DNA of 8,542 nucleotides from Microbacteriaceae bacterium (GCA_947453285.1 CANGGA010000038.1:1-8542), one strand, 5' to 3'. Numbered from the stretch's first letter, positions 1-6,100 are shown. Notes: generated by a model from the sequence alone, not told the origin. Numbers and translations: made by a program.

Positions 1-703
1 CGAGAATTTCAGCGCCGGTCGGAAAGTCTGGGCCCTTTACAACTTTGAGCAGCTCTTCGAGCAACTCTTCATTCGAGGCATCCGGGTTCTTTAGGTACCA
101 CTGGGCACCGGCGGCAACTTCGCGAAGGTTGTGCGGAGGAATGTTGGTTGCCATGCCCACAGCGATACCAATCGATCCGTTGACCAAAAGGTTCGGAAAA
201 CGGCTTGGCAGGATGGTTGGCTCTTGGGTGCGGCCGTCGTAGTTGTCTTGAAAATCAACGGTGTTCTCGTCGATGTCGCGAACCATTTCGAGGGCAAGGG
301 TCGCCATGCGGCACTCGGTATAACGAGGGGCAGCGGCTGGGTCGTTGCCAGGAGAGCCGAAGTTTCCCTGGCCGTTAACCAATGGATAGCGGAGGTTCCA
401 GTCTTGAACCAAGCGAACGAGGGTGTCATAGATCGCGCCATCACCGTGCGGGTGAAACTGACCCATGACGTCACCGACAACTCGAGAGCACTTGCTGAAC
501 TGCTTGTCTGGTCGGTAGCCGCCGTCATACATCGCATAGATCACGCGACGGTGAACCGGCTTGAGTCCGTCACGAACGTCTGGCAAGGCTCGACCGACGA
601 TAACGCTCATCGCATAGTCGAGGTAGCTTCTCTGCATTTCGACCTGAAGGTCGACCTGCTCGATATTGTCGTGTGGGGTGGTGGTTACTTCTTCGTCTGC
701 CAT
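1..703 (-). CDS. gyrA: DNA gyrase subunit A, N-terminal part (gene cut by window edge)
   Basis: GyrA is the breakage-reunion subunit of DNA gyrase, which introduces negative supercoils in the cytoplasm. The visible 234 codons start at the ATG at 703-701 and cover the start of the winged-helix DNA-cleavage domain; about 600 residues would follow outside the window. Recognisable segments are MQRSYLDYAMSVIVGRALPD, DGLKPVHRR, the quinolone-determining segment HPHGDGAIYDT, and GNFGSPGNDPAAAPRYTE. The last contains the catalytic tyrosine, Tyr128 here (Tyr129 in Mycobacterium tuberculosis, Tyr122 in E. coli). Gly89 stands where E. coli has Ser83 and M. tuberculosis Ala90, which is unusual. The start lies 26 bases after the gyrB stop with only a weak purine-rich ribosome site, consistent with cotranscription from gyrB. 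The identification is secure. Confidence 0.98.
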   Translation of the reverse strand, partial: MADEEVTTTPHDNIEQVDLQVEMQRSYLDYAMSVIVGRALPDVRDGLKPVHRRVIYAMYDGGYRPDKQFSKCSRVVGDVMGQFHPHGDGAIYDTLVRLVQDWNLRYPLVNGQGNFGSPGNDPAAAPRYTECRMATLALEMVRDIDENTVDFQDNYDGRTQEPTILPSRFPNLLVNGSIGIAVGMATNIPPHNLREVAAGAQWYLKNPDASNEELLEELLKVVKGPDFPTGAEIL

Positions 704-729
704 AGTCTTCTGCCTTTATCGCTTCTAAA

Positions 730-2667
730 TTAAATGTCGAGGAAGCGAACGTCTTTTGCGTTTTGCTGAATGAAGGTTCGACGTGCTTCAACGTCATCGC
801 CCATCAGTGTGCTGAAAATTGCGTCGGCACGCGCTGCGTCATCAAGTGTCACCTGAAGCAAAGTGCGCTTCGCCGGATCCATTGTTGTGTCCCAAAGTTC
901 GTCGTAGTCCATTTCGCCGAGACCCTTGTAACGCTGAATCGAGTTTTCTTTCGGCAACTTTTTGCCAGCGGCTTGACCGGCTGCAAGTTCGCGATCGCGT
1001 TCTTCGTCGCTGTAAACATATTGGTGCGGAGTGTTCGACCACTTGATGCGGAACAACGGTGGCTGTGCAAGATACACAAATCCGTGATCGATTAGTGGTC
1101 GCATGTGGCGATACAAGAAAGTCAAAAGCAGTGTGCGAATGTGCTGACCGTCGACGTCGGCGTCTGCCATCAAAATGCACTTGTGGTAGCGAGCCTTCGC
1201 GATATCGAATTCTTCGCCGATGCCTGTTCCGAAAGCGGTGATGATTGCCTGAACTTCGGTGTTGGCAAGCATGCGGTCGAGACGCGCTCGTTCGACGTTA
1301 AGAATCTTTCCGCGCAGCGGCAAGATTGCCTGAGTCTCTGGGTCGCGACCGCGCATGGCCGAGCCACCCGCAGAGTCACCCTCAACGATGTAGATCTCTG
1401 AGCGCACTGGGTCGCGGCTTGAGCAGTCGCGAAGCTTGCCAGGCATGCCGCCAGACTCGAGCAATCCCTTGCGGCGTGTGGCCTCGCGGGCCTTGCGGGC
1501 AGCCTGGCGAGCAGATGCCGCCTGAATTGCCTTGCGCACGATGTCTTTGGCAACGTTCGGGTTGCGCTCTAGCCAGTCGCCGAGTTGCTCGTTGACGACC
1601 TTCTGCACGAATGCCTTGACCTCGGTGTTGCCGAGCTTGGTCTTGGTCTGACCCTCGAACTGCGGCTCAGAAATTTTCACCGAGATAACCGCGGTCAAAC
1701 CTTCGCGGCAGTCATCGCCGGTTAGGTTTTCGTCTTTTTCTTTGAGCAAGTTTGTCTGGCGTGCGTACTTGTTCAACAACGACGTTAGAGCAGCACGAAA
1801 ACCTTCTTCGTGGGTTCCACCTTCGTGAGTGTTAATCGTGTTCGCATAAGTGTGAACCGATTCGTTGTAACCGTTTGTCCACTGCATCGCAATTTCGACA
1901 GACATGTTCTTTTCGTTGGTTTCGGTTTCGAACGAAATAATTTCTTGATTTACGATTTCGACCTTTTTGGTCGAGTTCAAATATTCGACGTAGTCCTGCA
2001 AGCCACGCTCATACAAGTAGGTGTCTTCGCGACCATTGCGTTCGTCGAACAGACTGATCTGCAAACCCTTGTTCAAGAAACACATCTGCTGAAAACGCTG
2101 ACGCAAAGTTTCGTAATCGTATTCAACCGTTTCGAAAATGTCTGGGTTCGCCAAGAACTCGATGACGGTTCCGGTGGTGTCAGAGGCTGGGCCCTGCTTC
2201 ACGTTTCCGGTTGGCACACCCATCTTGAATTGTTGCGTCCAGAAGTGACCGTCACGCGCAACGACTGCGCGAAGTTCAGTTGAAAGTGCGTTAACCACGG
2301 ATGCGCCAACGCCATGCAAACCACCAGAAACCGCATAACCGCCGCCGCCGAATTTTCCTCCGGCGTGAAGCACGGTTAGAACAACTTCGAGTGTCGACTT
2401 CTTTTCGGTTGGGTGCTCGGCAACAGGAATTCCTCGACCGTTGTCTTCGCAGCGGATCCAGCCATCCTTGGTGATGGTGACATTGATGGTGTCGCAATAG
2501 CCGGCGAGTGATTCGTCTACGGCGTTATCGACGATTTCATAAACGAGGTGGTGAAGACCACGAGGACCAGTGGAGCCGATGTACATGCCCGGGCGTTTGC
2601 GCACGGCTTCGAGGCCCTCAAGAACCTGGATATTGCCTGCGTCGTATGTATTTTCTTGCTTAGACAT
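730..2667 (-). CDS. gyrB: DNA gyrase subunit B
   Basis: GyrB is the ATPase subunit of gyrase; it pairs with GyrA, encoded just downstream, to drive ATP-dependent supercoiling. The 645-residue protein is full length for the short actinobacterial form, without the long insertion of proteobacterial GyrB. The GHKL ATPase domain shows YEIVDNAVDES (catalytic Glu44), EDNGRGIP (74-81) and GGLHGVGASVVNALS (115-129). A transducer domain follows to about residue 400. The TOPRIM domain carries EGDSAGG (429-435, metal-binding Glu429) and DADVDG (502-507). The C-terminal QRYKGLGEM segment (588-596) and the ending FLDI are typical. The ATG start at 2667 is preceded by AAGGAG (2680-2685 on the minus strand) with a long 12-base spacer. 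No other start fits better, because the N terminus aligns with the family. Transcription probably begins in the gap upstream, after the rplI terminator. Confidence 0.99.
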   Translation of the reverse strand: MSKQENTYDAGNIQVLEGLEAVRKRPGMYIGSTGPRGLHHLVYEIVDNAVDESLAGYCDTINVTITKDGWIRCEDNGRGIPVAEHPTEKKSTLEVVLTVLHAGGKFGGGGYAVSGGLHGVGASVVNALSTELRAVVARDGHFWTQQFKMGVPTGNVKQGPASDTTGTVIEFLANPDIFETVEYDYETLRQRFQQMCFLNKGLQISLFDERNGREDTYLYERGLQDYVEYLNSTKKVEIVNQEIISFETETNEKNMSVEIAMQWTNGYNESVHTYANTINTHEGGTHEEGFRAALTSLLNKYARQTNLLKEKDENLTGDDCREGLTAVISVKISEPQFEGQTKTKLGNTEVKAFVQKVVNEQLGDWLERNPNVAKDIVRKAIQAASARQAARKAREATRRKGLLESGGMPGKLRDCSSRDPVRSEIYIVEGDSAGGSAMRGRDPETQAILPLRGKILNVERARLDRMLANTEVQAIITAFGTGIGEEFDIAKARYHKCILMADADVDGQHIRTLLLTFLYRHMRPLIDHGFVYLAQPPLFRIKWSNTPHQYVYSDEERDRELAAGQAAGKKLPKENSIQRYKGLGEMDYDELWDTTMDPAKRTLLQVTLDDAARADAIFSTLMGDDVEARRTFIQQNAKDVRFLDI

Positions 2668-2690
2668 ATTGAATTGGTGCTCCTTTTTGC

Positions 2691-2725
2691 TGGGTCAGGC
2701 CCACTGAACTGCGGTTCAAAAACCG
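2691..2725 (-). promoter_or_regulatory. Cluster of inverted repeats in the gyrB leader, including GAAC-N4-GTTC
   Basis: Three small inverted repeats lie within 35 bases just upstream of the gyrB ribosome site. TGGG/CCCA flank a 5-base loop (2691-2703). TGAAC-TGCG-GTTCA forms a perfect palindrome with a 4-base centre (2705-2718). CGGTT/AACCG flank a 4-base loop (2712-2725). The second and third share bases, so in RNA they exclude one another. The core GAAC-N4-GTTC matches the skeleton of LexA boxes in Gram-positive bacteria and actinobacteria, but the central and flanking bases do not follow the usual consensus. Whether it is a protein site, an RNA switch or chance cannot be decided from sequence alone. 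Confidence 0.35.
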
Positions 2726-2753
2726 ACTGAAATTCGGGGTTGCTAACTCTCAA

Positions 2754-2759
2754 ATTCTA
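2754..2759 (-). promoter_or_regulatory. Candidate -10 element for gyrBA
   Basis: On the minus strand this reads TAGAAT, which fits the actinobacterial TANNNT -10 pattern and lies about 87 bases before the gyrB start, downstream of the rplI terminator. No convincing -35 hexamer is found 16-18 bases upstream (the bases there are A-rich, around CCGAAAAA), so the call is weak. If correct, the GAAC-N4-GTTC palindrome would fall in the 5' untranslated region. A more distal AT-rich segment (GCATAAATAA, about 2808-2817) is an alternative. Confidence 0.3.
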
Positions 2760-2783
2760 CCCTCGGATGCGACATTTTTCGGG

Positions 2784-2798
2784 GCTGCCACACAGGGC
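2784..2798 (-). repeat. 15-base motif shared with the rpsF upstream region, gyrB copy
   Basis: Read on the minus strand the motif is GCCCTGTGTGGCAGC. A second copy with 14 of 15 bases identical lies at 4655-4669, upstream of rpsF, in the same orientation relative to its gene. Here it ends 117 bases before the gyrB start codon. On the plus strand the first bases also form part of a small AGGGC-GACT-GCCCT hairpin (2794-2807), which the other copy does not preserve. The role is unknown; a shared regulator site or promoter-proximal element is possible. Confidence 0.4.
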
Positions 2799-2890
2799 GA
2801 CTGCCCTTTATTTATGCGGTATCCAGGCCCATTTAACCCTCAATCCAGGGTCGAAACTTGGCAGGGTTTTGGCAGGCAATTTAAAGCAAA

Positions 2891-2916
2891 AAACGGGCCC
2901 CAATCGGAGCCCGTTT
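2891..2916 (-). terminator. Rho-independent terminator of the rpsF-ssb-rpsR-rplI operon
   Basis: On the minus-strand transcript the sequence is an 11-base-pair stem, AAACGGGCTCC and GGGGCCCGTTT, around a GATT loop. It starts 23 bases after the rplI stop and runs into six U residues (2888-2893 on the complementary strand). One pair is a U-G wobble in the minus-strand RNA; the same position would be a C-A mismatch in plus-strand RNA, so the structure fits leftward transcription best. It separates the ribosomal-protein operon from gyrBA. Confidence 0.88.
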
Positions 2917-2939
2917 CTTGTCGAGTTTTGGTCGAAGAA

Positions 2940-3392
2940 TTACTTCTTGCCGACAACCTGAAGGGTGATCTTTGCAACCACGTCGCTGGTCAAACGAACG
3001 GTAGCGGTGTGCTCTCCGGTCGAACGAATTGGCGCGGTGATTTCAACCTTCTTCTTGTCAAGCTCGCCAACACCGGCAGCTGCAACAGCAGCCACGATGT
3101 CAGCGGTCTTTACGGCACCGAATAGACGACCGCCAACGCCGGCCTTGACGACAAGGCGAACAGCCTTCTCTTCGAGGCGAGCCTTTAGCGTCTGTGCTTC
3201 TTCAACGGTTGCTAGTGCGCGAGCGCTGCGAGCAGCCTTGATCTGATCGACCTGCTTCTCGCCACCCTTGCTCCAGAGAATTGCGAAGCCGCGAGGTAGA
3301 AGGTAGTTACGTGCGTAACCGTTCTTTACCTCAACAACATCGCCAGCTGAGCCGAGGCCTGATACCTCGTTGGTCAGAATTAGTTTTGACAT
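2940..3392 (-). CDS. rplI: 50S ribosomal protein L9
   Basis: L9 binds 23S rRNA near the L1 stalk and helps maintain reading-frame fidelity. The 150-residue length is normal. The N-terminal domain has the family signature GSAGDVVEVKNGYARNYLLP (14-33). A charged connecting helix follows (about 41-75), then the C-terminal domain with GRLFGAVKTADIVAAV (88-103). The ATG at 3392 lies 11 bases after the rpsR stop, and its ribosome site AAGGAGT overlaps that stop codon (TAAGGAGT), so translation is probably coupled to rpsR. It is the last gene of the operon and is followed by a strong terminator. In many actinomycetes dnaB would come next; here gyrB does. Confidence 0.98.
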   Translation of the reverse strand: MSKLILTNEVSGLGSAGDVVEVKNGYARNYLLPRGFAILWSKGGEKQVDQIKAARSARALATVEEAQTLKARLEEKAVRLVVKAGVGGRLFGAVKTADIVAAVAAAGVGELDKKKVEITAPIRSTGEHTATVRLTSDVVAKITLQVVGKK

Positions 3393-3403
3393 TCTTTTAC
3401 TCC

Positions 3404-3661
3404 TTAGCGGCCCGCACCGGCGTATGGCATTAGCGCCATCTCGCGTGCGTTCTTAACGGCCTTGGCGATGAGGCGCTGCTCTTGAACAGAGACGCCAGTG
3501 ATGCGACGTGAACGAATCTTGCCGCGGTCTGATACGAACTTGCGAAGGGTTGCGATGTCTTTGTAGTCAATGACGCCAACCTTGATTGCCTTTACTGGGG
3601 CAAGCTTCGCGTTCTTTGCATTGCGATTTGGCTTGCGCTTCTCGCCTTTTAGAACTGCCAT
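3404..3661 (-). CDS. rpsR: 30S ribosomal protein S18, zinc-independent form
   Basis: S18 is a small-subunit protein that binds 16S rRNA as a dimer with S6, encoded two genes upstream. The 85-residue protein carries the family core VGVIDYKDIATLRKFVSDRGKI and ITGVSVQEQRLIAKAVKNAREMALMPY. The CxxC pairs of zinc-binding S18 are absent: the corresponding region reads LAPVKAIKVGVIDYKD, so this is the cysteine-free (C-minus) type. In several actinobacteria such forms exist beside a zinc-dependent paralogue elsewhere; whether a paralogue exists here cannot be seen. The start ATG at 3661 has a good TAGGAGT site 5 bases upstream. Confidence 0.98.
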   Translation of the reverse strand: MAVLKGEKRKPNRNAKNAKLAPVKAIKVGVIDYKDIATLRKFVSDRGKIRSRRITGVSVQEQRLIAKAVKNAREMALMPYAGAGR

Positions 3662-3689
3662 TTGTTACTCCTAAATTTAAAAGTTTTGA

Positions 3690-4202
3690 TTAGAACGGGG
3701 TGTCGTCAGCGCCTGCTGAGCCAGCGCCTGGGTTTGCCCAGCCACCGTCAGATGCTGCTGGCTTTGACTTTGGAGCATCGCCCCAAGGGTCGCCACCTGC
3801 AACGGCTGCGTTGCCAGCGCCTGCTCCTGCTTCGCGAGCGCGACGAGTTACGGCTGCAGTTGCTGAACGCAACGATGGGCCGATCTCTTCGATCTCGAGC
3901 TCGAGCGAAGCGCGAGCCTCGCCAGAAGCGGTCTGGTATGCGCTTGGTGCCTTTAGACGACCGGTAACAACAACGCGAGTGCCCTTGGTGAGCGACTGTG
4001 CCACGTTTTCTGCTACCTCACGCCATGCGGTGCAGCGAACCCATACGGTTTCGCCGTCTTCCCAAGCGTTGGTTGTGCGGTTGAAAGTGCGAGGAGTCGA
4101 ACCGACGTTCACGCTTACAACTGCAATTCCACCCTGGGTGTAGCGCAGTTCAGGGTCGGCACCTAGGTTGCCGACGATGGTTACGTTGACTTCACCAGCC
4201 AT
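3690..4202 (-). CDS. ssb: Single-stranded DNA-binding protein
   Basis: SSB coats single-stranded DNA during replication, repair and recombination, and recruits partner enzymes through its C-terminal tail. The 170-residue protein has an OB fold over about residues 1-110 (VNVTIVGNLGADPELRYT near the start, with Trp47, Trp54 and Trp60 in the WEDGETVWVRCTAWREVAENV region). A low-complexity Gly/Ala/Ser linker (about 122-164) leads to an acidic tip ending DDTPF, the partner-binding tail. The start codon lies only 2 bases after the rpsF stop (TAA-TC-ATG) without a strong ribosome site, which suggests translation coupled to rpsF. The rpsF-ssb-rpsR order is conserved widely in bacteria. Confidence 0.98.
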   Translation of the reverse strand: MAGEVNVTIVGNLGADPELRYTQGGIAVVSVNVGSTPRTFNRTTNAWEDGETVWVRCTAWREVAENVAQSLTKGTRVVVTGRLKAPSAYQTASGEARASLELEIEEIGPSLRSATAAVTRRAREAGAGAGNAAVAGGDPWGDAPKSKPAASDGGWANPGAGSAGADDTPF

Positions 4203-4204
4203 GA

Positions 4205-4591
4205 TTACTTAGCAGCCTTTGCAGGTGCCTTGCGTGCTGGCTTGTCTGCAGCAGCTTCTTCAGCTGAAACTTCAGGAACAGCAACTGGCTTGATGTTGAA
4301 CGCTGCTTCTTCTGCGCGTAGCACCTTGGTGCGCATTACGGCTTCAGAGATCTTCAACTGACGGTCGAGTTCGATTACGTCTGCTGAGTTAGCGGTCATG
4401 TTGACGATGGCGTAGATGCCTTCGGTCTTCTTGTTGATTTCATATGCCAAGCGACGACGGCCCCAGATGTCAACGTTCTCAATGGTGCCTGCACCATTGC
4501 GGATTACGTTGAGGAACTTGTCGAGACTTGGAGCTACAGTGCGCTCGTCGATTGCTGGATCGAGAATTACCATTAGCTCGTATTTGTGCAT
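4205..4591 (-). CDS. rpsF: 30S ribosomal protein S6
   Basis: S6 is a small-subunit protein that pairs with S18 on the central domain of 16S rRNA. Residues 1-96 match the family: HKYELMVILDP at the start, IWGRRRLAYEI (42-52), GIYAIVNM (58-65), and the final ISEAVMRTKVLR helix-strand segment. The protein is 128 residues because of an Ala/Lys/Glu-rich tail (about 100-128, ending APAKAAK), a common kind of extension in actinobacteria and probably disordered. The start ATG has a near-perfect AAGGAGGT ribosome site 9 bases upstream (4601-4608). That site is predicted to be masked by an RNA stem in the leader. It is the first gene of the rpsF-ssb-rpsR-rplI operon. Confidence 0.98.
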   Translation of the reverse strand: MHKYELMVILDPAIDERTVAPSLDKFLNVIRNGAGTIENVDIWGRRRLAYEINKKTEGIYAIVNMTANSADVIELDRQLKISEAVMRTKVLRAEEAAFNIKPVAVPEVSAEEAAADKPARKAPAKAAK

Positions 4592-4600
4592 GACTAACCC

Positions 4601-4646
4601 ACCTCCTTCGGACTAGAACGGTCATGGGATTTCCATGACAGGAGGG
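4601..4646 (-). promoter_or_regulatory. Predicted S6:S18-binding autoregulatory RNA motif in the rpsF leader
   Basis: On the minus-strand RNA, CCUCCU (4645-4640) can pair perfectly with AGGAGG of the rpsF ribosome site (4607-4602). Inside that stem lies a perfect 7-base-pair hairpin, GUCAUGG-AAAUC-CCAUGAC (4639-4621), followed immediately on its 3' side by CCG (4621-4619, sharing one base with the hairpin). A second CCG (4611-4609) lies next to the outer stem. A CCG in a bulge between a stem and a hairpin is the published definition of the S6:S18 complex-binding mRNA motif found before rpsF in many phyla. The position, stem pattern and masking of the Shine-Dalgarno all fit feedback repression by S6:S18. 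Which CCG is the recognised one is not certain. Confidence 0.65.
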
Positions 4647-4654
4647 TTTTGCAC

Positions 4655-4669
4655 GCTGCCACAGAGGGC
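4655..4669 (-). repeat. 15-base motif shared with the gyrB upstream region, rpsF copy
   Basis: Read on the minus strand this is GCCCTCTGTGGCAGC, differing at one base from the copy at 2784-2798 before gyrB. It ends 64 bases before the rpsF start and just upstream of the predicted S6:S18 motif. If the candidate promoter overlapping the end of cca is real, the motif would lie within the first bases of the transcript. The function is unknown. Confidence 0.4.
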
Positions 4670-4678
4670 AACCTGTCT

Positions 4679-4708
4679 ACTCTACCTTGCTGACCACCAA
4701 GCGAGCAA
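4679..4708 (-). promoter_or_regulatory. Candidate promoter of the rpsF operon, inside the 3' end of cca
   Basis: On the minus strand TTGCTC (4708-4703) and TAGAGT (4684-4679) are separated by 18 bases. They resemble actinobacterial -35 (TTGNNN) and -10 (TANNNT) elements. The -10 overlaps the TAG stop of cca. Transcription would begin near 4672 and give a leader of roughly 80 bases containing the shared motif and the hairpin region. No terminator is seen between cca and rpsF, so readthrough from cca is an alternative or additional source. Confidence 0.3.
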
Positions 4709-6100
4709 GCGCTTTTCTGCCTCGTCCGGGCCTAGCGGGCCTTCTTCGATGCGCAGTTCGAGCAGGTAGTTGTAGGCCTCACCGACCACGCGCGACGGTT
4801 TCAAATCAAGGATGCGCATGATGTCTTCGCCGCTCAAATCTGGGCGCATGGCATCGAGTTGCTCTTGCTCGGCGATCACGGCGATTCGCTGCTCGAGGTC
4901 GTCATATGCGTGCGACAGTCTGTCGGCCTTGCGCTTGTTGCGCGTGGTGACATCGGCGCGGGTGAGTGCGTGCAGACGCAAGAGCTGATCGCCGGCATCG
5001 CGCACATAGCGTCGAATCGCCGAGTCGGTCCAGGCTTGGTCGCTGTAGCCAAAGAAGCGCAGGTGCAACTCGATCAGCAGCGCGACGGCCTTGATGCTGT
5101 CGTTGTCGAAACGAAGCGCCTGCATGCGCTTTTTGGCGAGTTTCGCGCCAACCAGGTCGTGGTGATAGAACGAGACTCCGCCGCCCGGCTCGAGTTTGCG
5201 GGTGGCTGGCTTGCCAACATCGTGCATCAGGGCCGCAAAGCGAAGCACGAAGTCGGCTTCGAGGCCGTAGTCCTTTTCATAGTCGATTGCCTGCTCGACC
5301 ACAGTGAGGGTGTGCTCGTAGACATCCTTGTGGTGGTGGTGCTCATCGATTTCGAGTTTCAGGGCAGGCAATTCTGGCAAAACCAGGGCGGCGAGGCCGC
5401 TATCGACAAGGGCCTCGAGCCCGAGGCGCGGGTTCTTGCCCAGCATTAGCTTCACAAATTCGGCTTGGATGCGCTCTGCCGAGATGATCTCGATGCGGCC
5501 AGCCATGGCGCGCATTGCGTCAAAGGTTTCTGGCTCAATCTCGAATTCGAGTTGCGAGGCAAATCGAGCACCGCGCATCATGCGCAGCGGGTCGTCGCTA
5601 AACGAGTCTTCTGGCTTGCCAGGAGTGCGAATCACGCCATCCATGAGGTCACGAAGGCCATTGAACGGGTCGACAAAGGTGCGCTCAGGCAGGCGAAGAG
5701 CCATGGCGTTCACCGTAAAATCGCGTCGAAGCAGGTCTTCGGTCAGATCCTTGCCAAAGGCAACTTCGGGCTTGCGGCTGTCGCGGTCGTATTTATCTGC
5801 ACGATAAGTAGTGATCTCGATTTGGTCGTTGCCGAGGCGAGCACCGATGGTGCCGAAATCGCGGCCAATGTCCCAGTGTGCGTCAACGATTGGCTTGATG
5901 ATCGCCAAAATCTCGTCGGGGGTGGCCGTGGTCGTGAAATCTAGGTCGGGAGCCTTGCGGCCAAGGAATGCATCGCGCACCGGCCCGCCAACCAGCGCCA
6001 ATTCGTGGCCGGCATCCTTGAAAAGCTCACCGAGTTTGGCAAAGAGTGGCGAATCGATTGTCTTCTCGAGATTCGCCAGTGCCTCGGCCACTGTCTGCAT
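4682..6100 (-). CDS. cca: Class II CCA-adding tRNA nucleotidyltransferase with HD domain
   Basis: The enzyme adds or repairs the 3' CCA end of tRNAs from CTP and ATP in the cytoplasm. The 472-residue protein has the class II nucleotidyltransferase head: LVGGPVRDAFLGR (36-48), the metal-binding DLD pair Asp52/Asp54 (DLDFTT), RRDFTVNAMA (125-134) and DPFNGLRDL (144-152). The neck follows, with DDPLRMMRGARF (169-180) and SAERIQAEF (207-215). A C-terminal HD phosphohydrolase-like domain follows, with HHHHKDVYEH (254-263) and LMHDVGKP (291-298, His293/Asp294). The fused HD domain is standard in actinobacterial members, often named pcnA. Sequence alone cannot fully exclude poly(A) polymerase activity, but CCA addition is the expected role. 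The ATG at 6100 has only a weak GAG-type ribosome site. The gene diverges from the NUDIX gene across 53 bases and points toward rpsF. Confidence 0.95.
   Translation of the reverse strand: MQTVAEALANLEKTIDSPLFAKLGELFKDAGHELALVGGPVRDAFLGRKAPDLDFTTTATPDEILAIIKPIVDAHWDIGRDFGTIGARLGNDQIEITTYRADKYDRDSRKPEVAFGKDLTEDLLRRDFTVNAMALRLPERTFVDPFNGLRDLMDGVIRTPGKPEDSFSDDPLRMMRGARFASQLEFEIEPETFDAMRAMAGRIEIISAERIQAEFVKLMLGKNPRLGLEALVDSGLAALVLPELPALKLEIDEHHHHKDVYEHTLTVVEQAIDYEKDYGLEADFVLRFAALMHDVGKPATRKLEPGGGVSFYHHDLVGAKLAKKRMQALRFDNDSIKAVALLIELHLRFFGYSDQAWTDSAIRRYVRDAGDQLLRLHALTRADVTTRNKRKADRLSHAYDDLEQRIAVIAEQEQLDAMRPDLSGEDIMRILDLKPSRVVGEAYNYLLELRIEEGPLGPDEAEKRLLAWWSAR

Noticed and set aside
131..733. Long plus-strand open frame of about 200 codons opposite gyrA
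   Set aside because: It is fully antisense to an unmistakable gyrA reading frame and has no recognisable motif. Long antisense frames are expected in such codon usage.
1810..2283. Plus-strand open frames inside gyrB, including this 157-codon one
   Set aside because: Antisense to the conserved GyrB transducer and ATPase domains, with no domain or ribosome site of note.
2794..2811. AGGGC-GACT-GCCCT hairpin followed by TTT on the plus strand as a terminator
   Set aside because: No plus-strand gene ends nearby and the stem is only five pairs; it partly overlaps the shared 15-base motif.
2668..2939. Replication origin near gyrBA
   Set aside because: No recognisable DnaA boxes (TTATCCACA type) or AT-rich unwinding region in the gap; neighbouring genes alone do not show an origin.
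2740..2961. Plus-strand open frames across the gyrB-rplI gap
   Set aside because: They run through the terminator and leader of minus-strand genes, have no credible ribosome site, and resemble no protein.
4686..4709. Inverted repeat CTTGCT/AGCAAG around the cca stop as a cca terminator
   Set aside because: Only 6 pairs with a 12-base loop, no U-run after it on the minus strand, and it begins within the coding sequence; more likely chance.
5329..5340. Four consecutive histidines in the CCA-adding enzyme as an unusual metal site or tag
   Set aside because: A His-rich HxxxHKDVYEH segment at the start of the HD domain is typical of the actinobacterial family.
4859..5449. Large plus-strand open frames opposite cca
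   Set aside because: The minus-strand CCA-adding enzyme has all catalytic motifs; these are shadows.
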